NCBI GenBank assembly: GCA_035293765.1
Contig: DATGMF010000079.1
Span: 186,001 to 250,000, forward strand
DNA from: DASRHT01 sp035293765
GTDB taxonomy: Bacteria > Chloroflexota > Ktedonobacteria > Ktedonobacterales > Ktedonobacteraceae
DNA length: 64,000 bases
Direction of reading: 5' to 3'
The notes beneath the pieces are model-generated. The model searched no databases. It had not been told where the DNA came from and saw only the letters and a list, made by a program, of their open reading frames with translations. Position numbers and translations under genes: made by a program. Below, piece by piece: positions 40,015 to 48,875 of the stretch. Positions within the stretch are counted from its first letter, which is position 1. Each line of letters begins with the position of its first letter.

Positions 40015-42147
40015 TTATAGCGATTGCTCAAGTTCTGGAGGCGTATTGACGGGGGCCTGGCAGGCGAAGTTTTGACACACGTATGCTGTCGCCCGACCCT
40101 CTTTTAACGGGCGATCAGCCAGCAACGCTACCGTTTGCATTGCCCTTGTATCGTCAGGCGAGCAACAGGCGAGCACACTTGCGGGGAGATAACGCGTGTT
40201 GACAACCTCTAGCAATGCACGCGTGTCCGCAGCGTGCGGATCGCCGATGATGGCAATCTCCTGGCTCGATGAAAGTGCAAAGTCCAGGGCGCTGATGATA
40301 CGTCCGAAGGCCAGGGGATGCTCCACCAGAATATCGCTTATAGAGCGCAGATAGTCGTCGGCCCGCTGGCGATATGTTTGCTCTCCGGTAAAGGCCGCTA
40401 AGCGTAAGAGCACGTCGATGGCAACGCTATTGCCCGCGGGTGTGGCGTTATCCATGATATCTTTCGGGCGACTGACCAGTTCCTCGTGATCGCTGCCGGT
40501 ATCAAAGAAGCCGCCGTTTTTCTCGTCGGCAAAAAGCACAATGGCCTGATCCATTAAAGCGCGCGCCTCGGCAAACCAGCGCGGGTCGAAGCTGGCTTCG
40601 TAGAGCGCGAGCAGGCCATCGGCCAGGAAGGCGTAATCTTCCAGGTAGCCATTCAAGCGGGCCTGACCATCCTTATAGGTACGCAACAAACGCCCGCTTT
40701 TGCGCAACTTCTCCAGCAAGAAATTTGCGTTGTTGATCGCAACCTGGAGATAGTCGGGACGGGAGAGGTAACGAGCCGCTTCGGCGAAACTGCGCAGCAT
40801 CAGGCCGTTCCAGGCCGTCAGTATCTTCTCATCGCGGCCTGGTTTGACCCGTCGCTCGCGCCGCTTAAAAAGTATCTCGCGACCGTGGGCCAGCGACGCC
40901 TGCAACTCCTCCAGGCTGATCTGCATATTGTTGGCTACTTCCTGCGCGTCTTCCGGCACATACAGGATGTTTTCTCCCTCAAAGTTCCCCCGCTCTGTCA
41001 CGCCATAATAGCTGATAAAATTGGCGACATCTTCGGGCAACAGCGATTCCTTGATCTCGTCGGCGCTCCAGAGGAAAAACTTGCCCTCTTTGCCCTCGCT
41101 ATCAGCATCCTGCGTGGAGTAGAAGCCACCTTCCGGCGCGGTCATTTCACGCACGACATAATTGAGCGTCTCCTCCACGATGCGACTATAGAAAGGATCG
41201 CCGGTCACAAGGTAGGCGTGCAGGTAGAGACGGCTGAGCAGGGCGTTATCGTACAGCATCTTTTCGAAGTGGGGCACCAGCCATTGAGCATCGACCGAGT
41301 AGCGATGAAAACCGCCGCCCAACTGGTCGTAAATGCCGCCGTTTGCCATATGGTGCAGCGAGGATTCTACCACCTCCAACTCGGTTGGCACATCTTTCTT
41401 TCTGCCATAATTAAGCTCACCCTTGCGGCGATGCAGGTGGACGCGCAGCAAAAATTCTAATGCCATTGCATTGGGAAACTTGGGCGCTCCGCCAAAACCG
41501 CCGTGCCGGGAATCGAAATCAGCGATAATCCCCTGGCTGGCTGTTCCTAGAAGATCTAACGTAATCCCGCCGCGCGGCCTGACGCTTCTGGCTCGTAGGG
41601 GTGCGTCGCTGCTCTGGCGTAAATAATCCGCGATCTGGGTGGCCTGCTCCTCAACCTCCTGCCTCTGCTGCCTGTACGCGTGGACGATGCTCAAAAGCAC
41701 GCGGGGAAAGCCAGGCATCATCTGTTGACCATAGTGCCGATCCTGAGGTGGAAAATAGGTTCCTCCATAGAAGGGGCGTCCGTCGGGCATCAGAAACATG
41801 GTCATCGGCCACCCACCCTGCTGCGTTATCGCCTGGACTGCCTGCATGTAAATACTATCGATGTCTGGGCGCTCTTCGCGGTCCACCTTGATTGAGACGA
41901 AATGCTCATTCATGATTTGCGCGATCTTCTCGTTCTCGAAGGATTCTCGCTCCATTACATGACACCAGTGGCAGGAAGAATATCCAATGCTCAGCAAAAC
42001 AGGCTTATCTTCCTGTCGCGCCTTCTCGAATGCCTCCTCACCCCAGGGATACCAGTCCACCGGGTTGTGTGCATGTTGCAACAAGTACGGGCTTGTTTCA
42101 TGGATGAGACGGTTCGTGTGCTCGTGCTGTGCCTGTGTGTCTGACAT
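40015..42147 (-). CDS. yyaL: thioredoxin-domain protein of the YyaL/SPATA20 family
   Basis: A 710-residue protein with an N-terminal thioredoxin-like domain (DUF255) and a C-terminal alpha/alpha-barrel of the N-acylglucosamine epimerase/glycoside hydrolase type. Family signatures: NRLIHETSPYLLQHAHNPVDWYPW, the CxxC motif C59-H-W-C62, and QGGWPMTMFLMPDGRPFYGGTYFPP (in pieces). TGGAG precedes the ATG. The family is conserved from bacteria to mammals but its reaction is unknown. It is a single gene between the two sigma loci, with a hairpin on each side. Confidence 0.95.
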   Translation of the reverse strand: MSDTQAQHEHTNRLIHETSPYLLQHAHNPVDWYPWGEEAFEKARQEDKPVLLSIGYSSCHWCHVMERESFENEKIAQIMNEHFVSIKVDREERPDIDSIYMQAVQAITQQGGWPMTMFLMPDGRPFYGGTYFPPQDRHYGQQMMPGFPRVLLSIVHAYRQQRQEVEEQATQIADYLRQSSDAPLRARSVRPRGGITLDLLGTASQGIIADFDSRHGGFGGAPKFPNAMALEFLLRVHLHRRKGELNYGRKKDVPTELEVVESSLHHMANGGIYDQLGGGFHRYSVDAQWLVPHFEKMLYDNALLSRLYLHAYLVTGDPFYSRIVEETLNYVVREMTAPEGGFYSTQDADSEGKEGKFFLWSADEIKESLLPEDVANFISYYGVTERGNFEGENILYVPEDAQEVANNMQISLEELQASLAHGREILFKRRERRVKPGRDEKILTAWNGLMLRSFAEAARYLSRPDYLQVAINNANFLLEKLRKSGRLLRTYKDGQARLNGYLEDYAFLADGLLALYEASFDPRWFAEARALMDQAIVLFADEKNGGFFDTGSDHEELVSRPKDIMDNATPAGNSVAIDVLLRLAAFTGEQTYRQRADDYLRSISDILVEHPLAFGRIISALDFALSSSQEIAIIGDPHAADTRALLEVVNTRYLPASVLACCSPDDTRAMQTVALLADRPLKEGRATAYVCQNFACQAPVNTPPELEQSL

Positions 42148-42249
42148 GTTTTTCTCCAGTGTGTTCTAACGCGCATAGTCCCATAGCATTGTACGACACT
42201 GGACGAAAAATAAGAAAACACAAACGTATATCTGCCAGATCAAGAAGCA

Positions 42250-42287
42250 GAGCATTTCACACAGAGAGATGATCTGCTGAAATGCTC
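42250..42287 (-). terminator. hairpin after the second sigma gene
   Basis: A 10-bp stem GAGCATTTCA/TGAAATGCTC, 6 bp past the stop at 42293, with a large loop that can pair internally. No strong T-run. Confidence 0.6.
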
Positions 42288-42292
42288 ACACG

Positions 42293-42982
42293 CTATAAAG
42301 CAGGCGGCAGAAGCGAGGATGCTCGTTTCAGGCGAGCCACGGACTTTTTATAGAGGAACACATCTTTAACGCACTTTAAAACATTGAGCCGGGCGGAAGA
42401 GAGCGACGCCTGCAAGAGCTGCTTTTCCGATTTCTCTACCGGCCATTGCAGCATTGCCACGTTCTTATGGCGTTGCTCAAAGGCGTCTTCAAGCTGCGCG
42501 AGATTGTCTACGCGATCCCGCAGCGAGCAGACCATCACGCGCTGCTGACGCTCAGACAGGCGGATCACGGCCTCAACGACCTCGCTCATGCAGATCTCGG
42601 CCTCGACCTGTTGCTCCACCACTTCCGCAGGATCAGCCATGCCCTCGCTCGATGTGATGAGCATATTCCCCTGGTAAAGCTCGCCCTCCTCATCCACCGG
42701 CAGAGGCAAGGAGCGCTGCGGCTTTTTGCGGCGCAGCATGTCAACGAACTCGCTATACACGATGCGCTTGATATACGCCCTGGAATACTCAATCTGCCTT
42801 CCCTCCTTCAACACCTGCCAGAACTTAATCCGCACGCACTGGATCAGCTCATCTATCTCCAAGTCCAGCACGTCTGCATGAGCAATATGTGGATTGCGGC
42901 GCATTAGCTCTCGGGCCTGCGAAATAATAAATTGTTCGTTCTGCTCCAGTAGCTCTTCAATACCAGGACATCTTTGTTCCAT
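42293..42982 (-). CDS. ECF-like sigma factor (second, no adjacent anti-sigma)
   Basis: A 229-residue sigma-70-like protein. Region 2: LDLEIDELIQCVRIKFWQVL and YSRAYIKRIVYSEFVDMLRRKKP. Region 4 is weakly conserved: IRLSERQQRVMVCSLRDRV, then a basic C-terminus. ATG 42982 has TTAGGAGC upstream; the frame opening at 43030 lacks a site. It is similar in plan to the 38489 and 17315 proteins. The 74-nt element lies only 56 bp upstream, and no zinc-finger partner lies downstream, so control may depend on the element or on a distant anti-sigma. Confidence 0.78.
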   Translation of the reverse strand: MEQRCPGIEELLEQNEQFIISQARELMRRNPHIAHADVLDLEIDELIQCVRIKFWQVLKEGRQIEYSRAYIKRIVYSEFVDMLRRKKPQRSLPLPVDEEGELYQGNMLITSSEGMADPAEVVEQQVEAEICMSEVVEAVIRLSERQQRVMVCSLRDRVDNLAQLEDAFEQRHKNVAMLQWPVEKSEKQLLQASLSSARLNVLKCVKDVFLYKKSVARLKRASSLLPPAL

Positions 42983-43037
42983 CCCTGTGCTCCTAACTCG
43001 CTTCTCACTAAATGCATTTTCGCCTGACATTTTTAGC

Positions 43038-43111
43038 TTTGATGCCTATACTCCCTTTAAAGGAGGCGGCAGGATCTGATGGCAAATCCGACCCGCTTGA
43101 GGGTACTGCAA
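43038..43111 (-). promoter_or_regulatory. 74-nt conserved sigma-gene upstream element, copy 2
   Basis: The partner of 39531-39604; see that entry for the alignment. Here GGATC-like segments (GGAT ... ATCC on the minus strand) can pair in the variable middle, where copy 1 pairs different bases, which hints at a conserved structure. It ends 56 bp before the sigma start codon, so it is either the promoter region or the start of the leader. Confidence 0.7.
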
Positions 43112-43194
43112 GTTCTGCAAAGATACTATAGAGCATAGGATGTGAATCTCCTTTACAGATTCGTGCCAATTTCCTGCCAGAGTATCAGAAAAAA

Positions 43195-43224
43195 AGAGAA
43201 CCACTTCAACTGAAGTGGTTCTCT
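43195..43224 (-). terminator. intrinsic terminator of the secreted protein gene
   Basis: A 14-bp perfect stem AGAGAACCACTTCA/TGAAGTGGTTCTCT, then a run of seven T on the minus strand. It begins 15 bp past the stop. Confidence 0.93.
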
Positions 43225-43238
43225 CAGGTGAGCTGTTG

Positions 43239-44402
43239 CTAACAGCCGGGTGAGAAGGTATCGAAGGAGCCGAGATAGGTATATTTCCCAGCGATACCAG
43301 GCGAAGGATTCTGGCGCGCAAACCAGGAGAAGAAAGCCTCGTCTTGCAGGTGATAGCCGTTCACATTGAAGCCAACGCCAACAAGCGGATCACCAGTCTC
43401 AAGGAATGTCGAGCAGCCATATTGAGGCTGTGAAGGCACGCTCCAGGCCGGGGTCTCGTTGTTGGTAAACGGATCGTTCAGCCATTCGGCAACCTCGTGG
43501 CTCAGCGCGTCCGTATTAGCAAAGAGCGTGGGGTTGGTGGTCGAGAGGCCCAGGTCTCCATACTCCGCATACACGTAGGTCTGGATCGCCGTATTGTTGC
43601 TATTTTCAACGGCGTTGTGGTAGCCGCCGATGCAGCAGGCCCCGCCATCTACCCCGAATGTATTGGCGGTCAGGAAGATCGGCAACGCCCAGGGCGAGAT
43701 ATGATTGGTCGCCATATACTGCTGGAATTGATCGTCCAGATAATTAATGTCAATGCCGGCAACGACCTTACCGGAACGCAGCGTCAGGAGCTGGCCCTTG
43801 TCCGCCGGGACGTTCAACGTCAAAGTGGGGAAGAGCAAGGGAGGAGCCAGCCAGACATGGTAGAATGAACTTTTTGTTGATACCGAGTTCCAGAATTCCG
43901 CTCGCTGAATGGCGTCCCCATACTGAGTGAAGCCGCTATCGAAGCGGGCAAAGCGGAAGAGGGGCGAGTCGACGACGGCATCGGCCTTTGTGGACCCATC
44001 ATAGACCGAACCATCGGCCAGCACCAGCTTTATCGGAATGAGAAAAACAGGCACCACGCTCAGGGATGAGCCCTTCGTCGGGTCCTTCCCCACCATGCTA
44101 AAGGGGTAGGTTTGCCCCTGATAATCGAAGGAAGAAGACCAGAAAGGAATGGTGGCGATCTTATGCTTCCCGGCCTGAGAAGCGTCCTGAGTCAATTGGG
44201 TCAAAGCGTGGGGATCTGGGACCGGTGCCGCGTTCTGTATCTCTTGCTGCGTGATCCTCGAAGTGTGCTCCCAGGATCGTGCCTGCAAATCTACCGCCAG
44301 GGCGCTGGCACCGGCTGGACGAAAAAGAAGGAAAGTACCAGTAAGAGCCAGCAAAAGGCTAAGGGCTGCAATCCCGCGCAGCCGCCATGAATGTATAGTC
44401 AC
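43239..44402 (-). CDS. secreted protein with a metallopeptidase-like HExxE signature, hypothetical
   Basis: A 387-residue exported protein: signal peptide with hydrophobic core LRGIAALSLLLALTGTFLLF and an ASA cleavage site near residue 35. The mature part is mixed beta-rich, with cysteines near the end. The segment DALSHEVAEWLNDPF carries a His-Glu-x-x-Glu arrangement like a zinc-binding helix, followed by a conserved-looking NDPF. I have seen similar text in secreted proteins of soil bacteria but cannot name a family. The start is GTG 44402 with AAAGGA upstream. Own terminator downstream. Catalysis unproven. Confidence 0.7.
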   Translation of the reverse strand: MTIHSWRLRGIAALSLLLALTGTFLLFRPAGASALAVDLQARSWEHTSRITQQEIQNAAPVPDPHALTQLTQDASQAGKHKIATIPFWSSSFDYQGQTYPFSMVGKDPTKGSSLSVVPVFLIPIKLVLADGSVYDGSTKADAVVDSPLFRFARFDSGFTQYGDAIQRAEFWNSVSTKSSFYHVWLAPPLLFPTLTLNVPADKGQLLTLRSGKVVAGIDINYLDDQFQQYMATNHISPWALPIFLTANTFGVDGGACCIGGYHNAVENSNNTAIQTYVYAEYGDLGLSTTNPTLFANTDALSHEVAEWLNDPFTNNETPAWSVPSQPQYGCSTFLETGDPLVGVGFNVNGYHLQDEAFFSWFARQNPSPGIAGKYTYLGSFDTFSPGC

Positions 44403-44805
44403 AGAAGACTATTCCTTTCACTATAAGGAGAACGATATACTACTCCCATTATAAGGATGATAAGAGCTAAATATGGTCATTACTCTATTCCAGTGGGGAA
44501 CCGTAACTCATCAGCAGGAATGTTCTGTGGCAGAGCAGGTGGTTCCGAAATCATTTCATACCATCGCCTTCTTTAGCTCCCTCTCCACTGTCAAGTATGC
44601 CAGAGCGGTTCTCAAATATGATAGCGAGTAGGCATTAAATACTATATTTATACTAGAGTTAATACCTATTAAATACTAATAAATACGAAGATGAATCTGG
44701 AGAAAGCATCAGAGAGGAGGAGGTTGCATGCTGGACAAATGTTCTTCTTTCCTCTATACTACCCGCACAGGTTAATGGGTATTGTTAGCGAAGAAAGATG
44801 TATCC
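44403..44805. other. spacer between the secreted protein gene and the glycosylase gene
   Basis: Divergent spacer of about 400 bp. Its AT-rich part has two direct copies of ATTAAATACTA (44634-44644 and 44668-44678), 34 bp apart, close to the glycosylase start. No gene supported. Confidence 0.5.
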
Positions 44806-45465
44806 ATGCAAGATTCATTTACCACCGTCGTTGCCACCGCCACCACATACTTGAGCGATATCGACCCCATTATGCGTGCAACTATCGAACGGGTCGGGCC
44901 ATGCACCTTACGGCCCGATCCTGATATCTTCACGGCCCTGGTCGATGCTATCATCTCGCAGCAGATTTCGGTCAAGGCCGCCGATGCGATCATGGCTCGC
45001 GTGCAAGCGGCTCTGCCAGAGGGCAGGGTGACGCCTGAAAACCTGTGGCTGGTGGATTTTGAGCGTTTACGCAGCCTGGGGCTCTCAACCCCCAAAGCCA
45101 ACTACGTTCGCAACCTCGTTGAGCATATCCACTCGGGCCAACTGCAACTGGAGCACCTGCACGAGTTGGAAGACGAAGAGATTATCAGCCAGCTCACCGC
45201 CGTCAAAGGCATTGGCCGTTGGACTGCTGAAATGAGTCTTATCTTTGTTTTTGGCCGACCCGATGTGTTGCCCGTCGATGATCTGGGCTTTCTGGAAGGT
45301 ATGCGTGTGGCCTATCAGTTGCCTGCCCGCCCATCTAAACAGGAGGCACGCGAGCGCGGCGAGCTGTGGCGTCCCTATCGCACCTTCGCGACCTGGTATC
45401 TGTGGGCCATCCGACGCCTGGAGCAAAATAATCAGAAAGCGAAAACCCGCATTGTCTCCTTATAG
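44806..45465 (+). CDS. DNA-3-methyladenine glycosylase II (AlkA-type, HhH-GPD)
   Basis: A base-excision repair glycosylase that removes alkylated purines. The 219 residues contain the HhH-GPD core: AIISQQISVKAAD, the helix-hairpin-helix LTAVKGIGRWTAEM (130-143) and the catalytic Asp D159 in LPVDDLGF. The N-terminal TATA-box-like domain of E. coli AlkA is missing, as in the compact Mag-type enzymes. A TTG start 24 bp upstream is possible, but ATG 44806 gives a normal N-terminus. It is convergent with the next gene, the two stops being 20 bp apart. Confidence 0.93.
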   Translation: MQDSFTTVVATATTYLSDIDPIMRATIERVGPCTLRPDPDIFTALVDAIISQQISVKAADAIMARVQAALPEGRVTPENLWLVDFERLRSLGLSTPKANYVRNLVEHIHSGQLQLEHLHELEDEEIISQLTAVKGIGRWTAEMSLIFVFGRPDVLPVDDLGFLEGMRVAYQLPARPSKQEARERGELWRPYRTFATWYLWAIRRLEQNNQKAKTRIVSL

Positions 45466-45485
45466 AAACCGGCTATCACCGATTG

Positions 45486-46784
45486 TTATAGTCTGGTCCA
45501 GCCTATAATGTGAACGCCGCCGAAGCCTGCCGCAACCCGGGCAAAAGCAGTGGCATTGCCGCCTGCGATAGCTCCAAAGCTCAATGTTTGCGCGCCGTTT
45601 TGATCGATAGTTTTGATAACAAACAGCTTACCATCGCGCGAAACGTTGGACCAGGTATATTGTGAATACTCATTGAGCGTAGCATTCTGCCCTGCCCCTA
45701 TGTTGACAAGATGGGTAAGTCCGGTGCCATCGACATTAACCCTCCATAGCCCATTGGTTGGCGGCGTGCCGGGCGGAGCGGGCCTGGCGGGAGGAGGATT
45801 CTTGACCAGAAACAGGAGCATGGTAGCAGAGGCGACGCGGACCGTCGTCACCGCCTGGGTGGCGCTGTTGTAGATCGTGTTCGGCGTTCCCCTACCCATA
45901 GCAGGCAGAGCCACAATGCTGCTCGATCCCTGGCCGGTCGCCGCTACCGTGTGGCACTGGCTATAGTATAGCTTGGTCGCATCCAGACTGCTATCGAAGC
46001 TGGCGCAGGCGGAGGCAGGCGTGAAGATCAGGGGCAACGCATTCGCGGGTTGGCCTGGCTTATTCGTATCAAGCAGCGCCAGATTTGACGGAAGCGTTGT
46101 CTGAGGGGTTGGTGATAAAGCATACAGACGGGTATTATCCAGCCAGGTCACGAGCGAGAAAGAGCCACCGGCAACCATTGTAATTTTCCCATCCACTGCG
46201 AGATGAAACATGTAGACGCCAGAGGAGGCGCCGCTTCTGGTAAACACGACCGTCTGCTGGTCCGGCGACATCTGGAGCTGGAGGATGCCGGTCTGATCGT
46301 CGCAATATAATGTCTGCAAACTCTGCCCATCGATGCGCACCAACTGGATTGCTGCATGCCCGGTAACCCGCGAGACAAAAATAACCCATTGCCCATCGGT
46401 TGAAAGCTGAGCGGCTCCCAGCGCCACCTGAGGAATACTCACAATATCCATTTTAGCGCCGGTGGTGACATCGTAGCGCCGCAAAATACCGGCAACAGGC
46501 GCATTCTGACCTGAATTGAACGCGTACACAACATTTTGATCGGCTCCCGCGGCGATAGGAGCCATAACCGCTGCCCGATTGGTCCCCGGTGGCGGACAAT
46601 CGGTCTGTGTTTGGGGCGGAGCAGTCGTGGAGGTGGTAGTGGGCTGGGGCGTTGAGACCTGGGAGTTCGGACCGGATGCCTGCCCCGTCGCTGTGTCAAA
46701 GGGCTGGAAAGCGCAGGAGGCCAGTAGTAAGACAAGGCAGCAGGCAAGGATAGCGAAGGCACTACGATGGAAGCGGTTATACAT
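45486..46784 (-). CDS. lipoprotein with a TolB/WD-like beta-propeller
   Basis: A 431-residue lipoprotein: lipobox LLASC (Cys 24), then a Thr/Pro/Gln-rich tether (about 30-70), then repeated blades of the type QWVIFVSRVTGHAAIQLVRID, QTVVFTRSGASSGVYMFHL and GKLFVIKTIDQNGAQTLSFG. Repeats alternating a measured value with a display clause are typical of TolB-like propellers. ATG 46784 follows GTGGAG and is preferred to the frame start 39 bp upstream. It is a single gene; binding partner unknown. Confidence 0.85.
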   Translation of the reverse strand: MYNRFHRSAFAILACCLVLLLASCAFQPFDTATGQASGPNSQVSTPQPTTTSTTAPPQTQTDCPPPGTNRAAVMAPIAAGADQNVVYAFNSGQNAPVAGILRRYDVTTGAKMDIVSIPQVALGAAQLSTDGQWVIFVSRVTGHAAIQLVRIDGQSLQTLYCDDQTGILQLQMSPDQQTVVFTRSGASSGVYMFHLAVDGKITMVAGGSFSLVTWLDNTRLYALSPTPQTTLPSNLALLDTNKPGQPANALPLIFTPASACASFDSSLDATKLYYSQCHTVAATGQGSSSIVALPAMGRGTPNTIYNSATQAVTTVRVASATMLLFLVKNPPPARPAPPGTPPTNGLWRVNVDGTGLTHLVNIGAGQNATLNEYSQYTWSNVSRDGKLFVIKTIDQNGAQTLSFGAIAGGNATAFARVAAGFGGVHIIGWTRL

Positions 46785-46935
46785 GTGCTTGCTCCACTTT
46801 ACTAATATAACCAGAGTACACAACGTTATTAAGTCTACATCTGAAATAAACGTAGTACCAGTGGGCTGAGCACAAAAACAAGGCTAACAGGTTTTTTATC
46901 ACCCAAATAGGGGATGGCAGGGGCAGATCCCCACC

Positions 46936-46964
46936 TTGACACATCTTGCGCTATAGTGTATTCT
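46936..46964 (+). promoter_or_regulatory. promoter of the prolyl-tRNA synthetase operon
   Basis: TTGACA (46936-46941), 17 bp, TATTCT (46959-46964). The start site would be near 46971, at the 5' end of the T-box leader. Confidence 0.8.
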
Positions 46965-46970
46965 TGGCAC

Positions 46971-47282
46971 AATGAACAGAACATAGAGAACGCGCGGACC
47001 AGGATCAGTAGGCGGGGGAGTCGTCAAAAAGCGAGCCGAGAGAGTGAAAGTCGGCGATGGATACCATGTCGAACCCACCTGGGAGCGTCAGTGAGAAGCT
47101 GACCGGCCCCTCACCGTTAGCAGGAGGAGCGGTTTCTTCGATTCCTGTAGGGGCCAGATTTATCGCGCCCGGTGCCGGAATATAAAGAGACCGCATAAGT
47201 GGAGTTGTGCTGCGTCGCACAGCTCAAAAAAGGTGGTACCACGGGTAATAATCTCGTCCTTCGCAGGGGCGAGTTTTTTTAT
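46971..47282 (+). promoter_or_regulatory. proline T-box leader (tRNA-sensing riboswitch)
   Basis: The T-box core AGGTGGTACCACGG (47231-47244) precedes a terminator hairpin CTCGTCC/GGGCGAG (47253-47273) with nine T. Stem I carries an AGTA on its 5' side and GAACCCACC on its 3' side. Read as GAA-codon-A, the specifier is CCC (47074-47076), a proline codon that fits the genes downstream. Uncharged tRNA-Pro would favour the antiterminator and switch both synthetase genes on. Confidence 0.93.
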
Positions 47283-47326
47283 GCCTGTTTTATTCATATA
47301 CCTTAAGAAGAGGAGATAGCACAATC

Positions 47327-48778
47327 ATGGCAGAAACAGAAAAGTATGTAGAGGACATTATCGACCAGGAAGATAATTTTTCAGCCTGGTATAACCAGGT
47401 CGTGCGCAAAGCCGAGCTGGCGGACTACGCCCCGGTGCGCGGCTGCATGATCATCCGGCCCTACGGCTACGCCATCTGGGAAAACGTGCAGCGCCTGCTG
47501 GACGCGCGCTTTAAAGAAACAGGCGTTGTTAACGCCTACTTTCCCCTGCTGATCCCGCGCAGTTTTCTTGAGCGCGAGGCCGAGCACGTCGAAGGCTTCG
47601 CGCCCGAAGTGGCCTGGGTTACGCGTGGAGGCGGCGAAGAGCTGGAGGAGCCGCTCGCCATTCGCCCGACGAGCGAGACCATTATCGGCCATAGCTTCGC
47701 TAAATGGGTCCAGAGCTACCGCGACCTGCCGCTGCTCATCAATCAGTGGAACAACGTGATGCGCTGGGAGAAACGCACCACCCTGTTCCTGCGCACCGCC
47801 GAATTTCTCTGGCAGGAGGGCCATACCGCCCATCGCAACATCGACGAAGCGGAGGAGCGCACGCGCACTATGCTAGAGGTGTATCGCGCCTTTGCCGAAG
47901 AAGATCTTGCCATTCCGGTCATAGCAGGATTGAAGAGCGAGAACGAAAAATTTGCCGGTGCGCTACGCACCTACTCGATTGAGGCCATGATGGGCGACGG
48001 CAAGGCGCTGCAATCGGGCACCAGCCACAATCTCGGCACCAACTTCGCCAAAAGCTTCGATATCCAGTACCTGGATGCCGACGGGCAGCGCAAATATTGC
48101 GCCACCACGAGCTGGGGGCTGAGCACGCGCGTCATCGGCGGCCTCATTATGGTGCATGGCGATACTTCGGGTTTAATTATGCCGCCGCGCGTCGCCCCCT
48201 ATCAGGTCGTGATTGTCCCGATCTGGCGCAAAGAGCATGAGCGCACCGCCGTCAGCGAGATGGTGGAGCGGGTAGAGAAGATGCTGAAGGGCAAGGTACG
48301 CGTCAAAGTGGATATGAGCGAGAACACGCCGGGCTGGAAATTCAACGAGTGGGAGATGCGCGGCGTGCCAGTGCGCATGGAGATCGGGCCGCGTGATGTC
48401 CAGAACAACAACGTGATGCTGGTGCGCCGCGACAATCGCGCCAAAGAAGCCGTCTCCGTCGATGTGCTGGATACACGTTTGCCCGCATTGTTGGAAGAGG
48501 TCCAGCGCGGCCTGTTCCAGCGTGCCGTCGAGTTTCGCGAGAAGAATACCTACTACACCGACGACTACGAAGAATTCAAACACATCATCGCCGATAAGCG
48601 CGGCTTTGTGCGCGTCAAATGGGCGCCCGATAGCGCGGCAGAGCTGGCAATCAAGGAAGAGACGAAGGCAACGTTGCGCGTCATCCCCTTTGACCAGCCC
48701 GAAGGAGGCGTGCAGGGAACAGCCTTCTATACCGGCAAACCGGCAACCTGCGAAGCCGTTTTTGCCAGATCGTATTAG
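47327..48778 (+). CDS. proS: prolyl-tRNA synthetase, archaeal/eukaryote-like type (ProS3)
   Basis: A class II synthetase that charges tRNA-Pro. The 483 residues lack the bacterial editing insertion. The sequence follows the archaeal/eukaryotic type: DFSAWY-like start (DNFSAWYNQVVRKAEL), MIIRPYGYAIWENVQ, LAIRPTSETIIGHSFAKWV, motif 2 MRWEKRTTLFLRTAEFLWQEGHTAH and motif 3 GLSTRVIGGLIMVHGD, with the C-terminal domain ending in a single Tyr. AGGAG lies before the ATG. First gene behind the T-box; a bacterial-type ProRS gene follows 97 bp later. Confidence 0.96.
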   Translation: MAETEKYVEDIIDQEDNFSAWYNQVVRKAELADYAPVRGCMIIRPYGYAIWENVQRLLDARFKETGVVNAYFPLLIPRSFLEREAEHVEGFAPEVAWVTRGGGEELEEPLAIRPTSETIIGHSFAKWVQSYRDLPLLINQWNNVMRWEKRTTLFLRTAEFLWQEGHTAHRNIDEAEERTRTMLEVYRAFAEEDLAIPVIAGLKSENEKFAGALRTYSIEAMMGDGKALQSGTSHNLGTNFAKSFDIQYLDADGQRKYCATTSWGLSTRVIGGLIMVHGDTSGLIMPPRVAPYQVVIVPIWRKEHERTAVSEMVERVEKMLKGKVRVKVDMSENTPGWKFNEWEMRGVPVRMEIGPRDVQNNNVMLVRRDNRAKEAVSVDVLDTRLPALLEEVQRGLFQRAVEFREKNTYYTDDYEEFKHIIADKRGFVRVKWAPDSAAELAIKEETKATLRVIPFDQPEGGVQGTAFYTGKPATCEAVFARSY

Positions 48779-48875
48779 TTTTCAATCTCCCGTGGCGACG
48801 CGCTTGAGCTCGTCGCCACAGAGGGGTGTTACCAACTCATTTGTTCATCATGCACATAAGAGGGGAGGGAAACTT

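Noticed and set aside
32301..43111. Type III-E CRISPR (Craspase) locus
   Set aside because: A TPR-CHAT protease and sigma factor are present, but there is no gRAMP/Cas7-11, Cas1/2 or repeat array in the window.
48462..48875. 138-residue N-terminal extension of the bacterial ProRS
   Set aside because: It is the alternate frame of the first ProRS gene. The internal ATG 48876 has a strong ribosome site and the family's N-terminus.
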